This document shows positions 12,197 through 13,567 of a stretch of 13,567 nt of DNA, piece after piece. Origin of the DNA: a bacterium (lineage in GTDB: Bacteria > Cyanobacteriota > Vampirovibrionia > Obscuribacterales > Obscuribacteraceae); the NCBI GenBank assembly GCA_030431355.1, contig JAUIJG010000106.1, forward strand, positions 1 through 13,567, given 5' to 3'. The position numbers and the translations under genes are program-made. The first letter of the stretch is position 1. Each line of letters opens with the position of its first letter. The notes below the pieces were generated by a model. The model made no database searches. It was given only the letters and a program-made list of their open reading frames with translations, and was not told the DNA's origin.

Positions 12197-13567
12197 TCAG
12201 TCTCCTTCAAAATTTTGTTTAAATATAGAGCTTGCTTCCACCGCCGCATAAAGAGAGCCGGTAACAAGAATCAGATCGTCCTTCCGGGCAGTATCCAGCG
12301 CCAGGGAGAGGGCCTCATTTAGATTCTCTATGGCAACCGGGTCCGGGGCTTGCGGCTGACTCTCTTTGATCTTCTTCGCCAGTTCCATGGCGGATAAGGA
12401 ATTGTGTTTGCCTGTGCTGGTTACTGTTATTCTTTTCGCTCCGGGAAGCAACGCTTCCAGTATTGATACCACTTCTTTGTCGGCTCCCAGGGCTAAAATC
12501 AGATGCAGATCCTGGTAGCTGTAATGCTCTGAAATGAATTTCTTCAGCAACCGTGCAGAAGATCCTGTGTGGGCGCCATCGGCAACTAATAGAGGTTCTC
12601 TTTTAAGGACTTCAAAGCGTCCTGGCAACCGCGCCGACATAAAGGCTTTGTTAATCAGCTCGGTTCGGTGGCTGGTGTCTCCGGTGGTGCTATTTTTTAT
12701 TTTGAGAAAATCGACAGCGGCGATAGTGGTCGTGGCATTAATTACTTGATGCTCGCCTATCATACGGGTCCAGAACTCTTGCTTCCCTGAAGGACCGTTC
12801 AAGACAAAAGACTGCCTGTCTCCATGCACCTGCATCTTCTCCATGCGGTAATGATCTTCGACAACCAGAAGCTCTCCACCCATCTCTTCGGTTCTCTCCT
12901 TCAGCCAGGAGACAACCGGTTCGAAGACTTGTTTTGCGACAAGCACTCGACTATTCTCTTTGATGATACCGGCTTTGTTCAGGGTTATCGCTTTCAAATC
13001 TTTGCCCAGAAAAGATCTGTGTTCAAGATGTATGGGGGTGAAGATGCATAGTTCTTTTTTCTCGAAGATGTTGGTGGCATCCTTCAGTCCACCCAGTCCA
13101 ACTTCCATAACTCTCCATTTATGCCATTTCTTCTCGTCGTCTTCACCGCTCAAGGAGAGAAAGAGAGCTATGAGGGCATAGAAAAGCGAAATTGAACCTG
13201 GCTCACTCCACCGAGCAGATTCCTGGTCCAGCTGCTCTAACTTCTTTTTCAGTTTGGAGACGGCGGCGGCGAATTCTTCTTCTTTTATCTCTGTGGAGGC
13301 GAGGTTGATTCTTTCCGTGTGGGAGCGGAGGTGGGGCGAGATAAAGTGGGCGCTGGGACCGTCTAATTCGTTGAGCACTGTGGAGAGCATGGTGGTGGTG
13401 GAGCCCTTGCCTTTGCTGCCGGTTATGTGCACCAGACCGGTGGGGCGTTTGTTGTTTTTGCCGTCGGGATCGATACCCAGTGTAGTGAGAAAAGCGCGGC
13501 AGGACTCTGGTGTCATATGGGGACGATTGTTCCGTAGCAGGGTAGGATGGTCCAGGTTCGGTAAGCT
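12197..13567 (-). CDS. folC: Folylpolyglutamate/dihydrofolate synthase (Mur-ligase family), N-terminus outside window
   Basis: It adds glutamate to (dihydro)folate using ATP. The frame is open to the window edge: before the ATG at 13516 it reads NLDHPTLLRNNRPH, which resembles the normal FolC N-terminus, so the true start lies beyond 13567. Numbering from that ATG, the P-loop is GSKGKGST (33-40), followed by ISPHLRSHTERI, VGLGGLKDATN, LEHRSFLG, NKAGIIK and DGAHTGSS. These are the FolC motifs, but several usual residues differ: GGRLDATN appears as GGLKDATN, EKAG as NKAG, and AHNP as AHTG. It may therefore be a divergent FolC or a related Mur-like ligase. The gene is followed 1 nt later by the FlbD-like gene in one transcript. 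Confidence 0.88.
   Translation of the reverse strand, partial: SLPNLDHPTLLRNNRPHMTPESCRAFLTTLGIDPDGKNNKRPTGLVHITGSKGKGSTTTMLSTVLNELDGPSAHFISPHLRSHTERINLASTEIKEEEFAAAVSKLKKKLEQLDQESARWSEPGSISLFYALIALFLSLSGEDDEKKWHKWRVMEVGLGGLKDATNIFEKKELCIFTPIHLEHRSFLGKDLKAITLNKAGIIKENSRVLVAKQVFEPVVSWLKERTEEMGGELLVVEDHYRMEKMQVHGDRQSFVLNGPSGKQEFWTRMIGEHQVINATTTIAAVDFLKIKNSTTGDTSHRTELINKAFMSARLPGRFEVLKREPLLVADGAHTGSSARLLKKFISEHYSYQDLHLILALGADKEVVSILEALLPGAKRITVTSTGKHNSLSAMELAKKIKESQPQAPDPVAIENLNEALSLALDTARKDDLILVTGSLYAAVEASSIFKQNFEGD

Noticed and set aside
12196..12267. Upstream extension of the FlbD-like protein
   Set aside because: It lies entirely inside folC in another frame, while ATG 12195 has an ideal ribosome site and starts at the conserved N-terminus.

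Overview
The window is a chromosomal segment of a free-living-type bacterium. Its core is a minus-strand threonine/aspartate-family operon, hom-thrC-thrB-lysC (about 8694 down to 4119). Around it lie genes typical of large-genome, signalling-rich lineages: a leucine-rich-repeat protein, a Sel1-repeat protein, a membrane-anchored Ser/Thr kinase, a protein made only of GspE-N/MshEN-like repeats, and a FlbD-like small protein coupled to folC. This mix, with frequent GTG/TTG starts and roughly even base composition, recalls non-photosynthetic Cyanobacteria relatives (Vampirovibrionia/Obscuribacterales). That placement is inferred from gene content only.

Layout. 2-877 (+): 3' end of an LRR protein. 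1005-1244 (+): very acidic 79-aa protein behind a good sigma70-like promoter that overlaps a near-palindrome. 1263-1466 (-): two-helix small membrane protein. 1467-1908: gene-free, with a terminator-like hairpin near 1820-1848. 1909-2809 (+): three tightly packed small membrane proteins. 2825-4036 (-): MshEN-like repeat protein. 4119-8694 (-): threonine operon. 8852-10327 (+): Sel1-repeat protein. 10321-11865 (-): Ser/Thr kinase, overlapping the Sel1 gene tail to tail by 7 bp. 11992-12195 (-): FlbD-like protein, starting 1 nt after the folC stop. 12197-13567 (-): folC, whose N-terminus runs off the window.

How the genes work together. LysC phosphorylates aspartate and Hom makes homoserine. 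ThrB phosphorylates homoserine and ThrC makes threonine. The operon is very compact, with gaps of 16 and 3 nt and an 8-nt overlap. Two features stand out. First, a 15-bp potential RNA stem would bury both the Shine-Dalgarno and the AUG of hom, the first gene. Second, thrB is broken: its two halves lie in different frames, and two normally separate motifs (IVVVP and STPDARRVLP) are read from the same nucleotides. That pattern points to a loss of about 16-19 nt rather than a one-base slip. No mobile element, CRISPR array, tRNA or rRNA was recognised.
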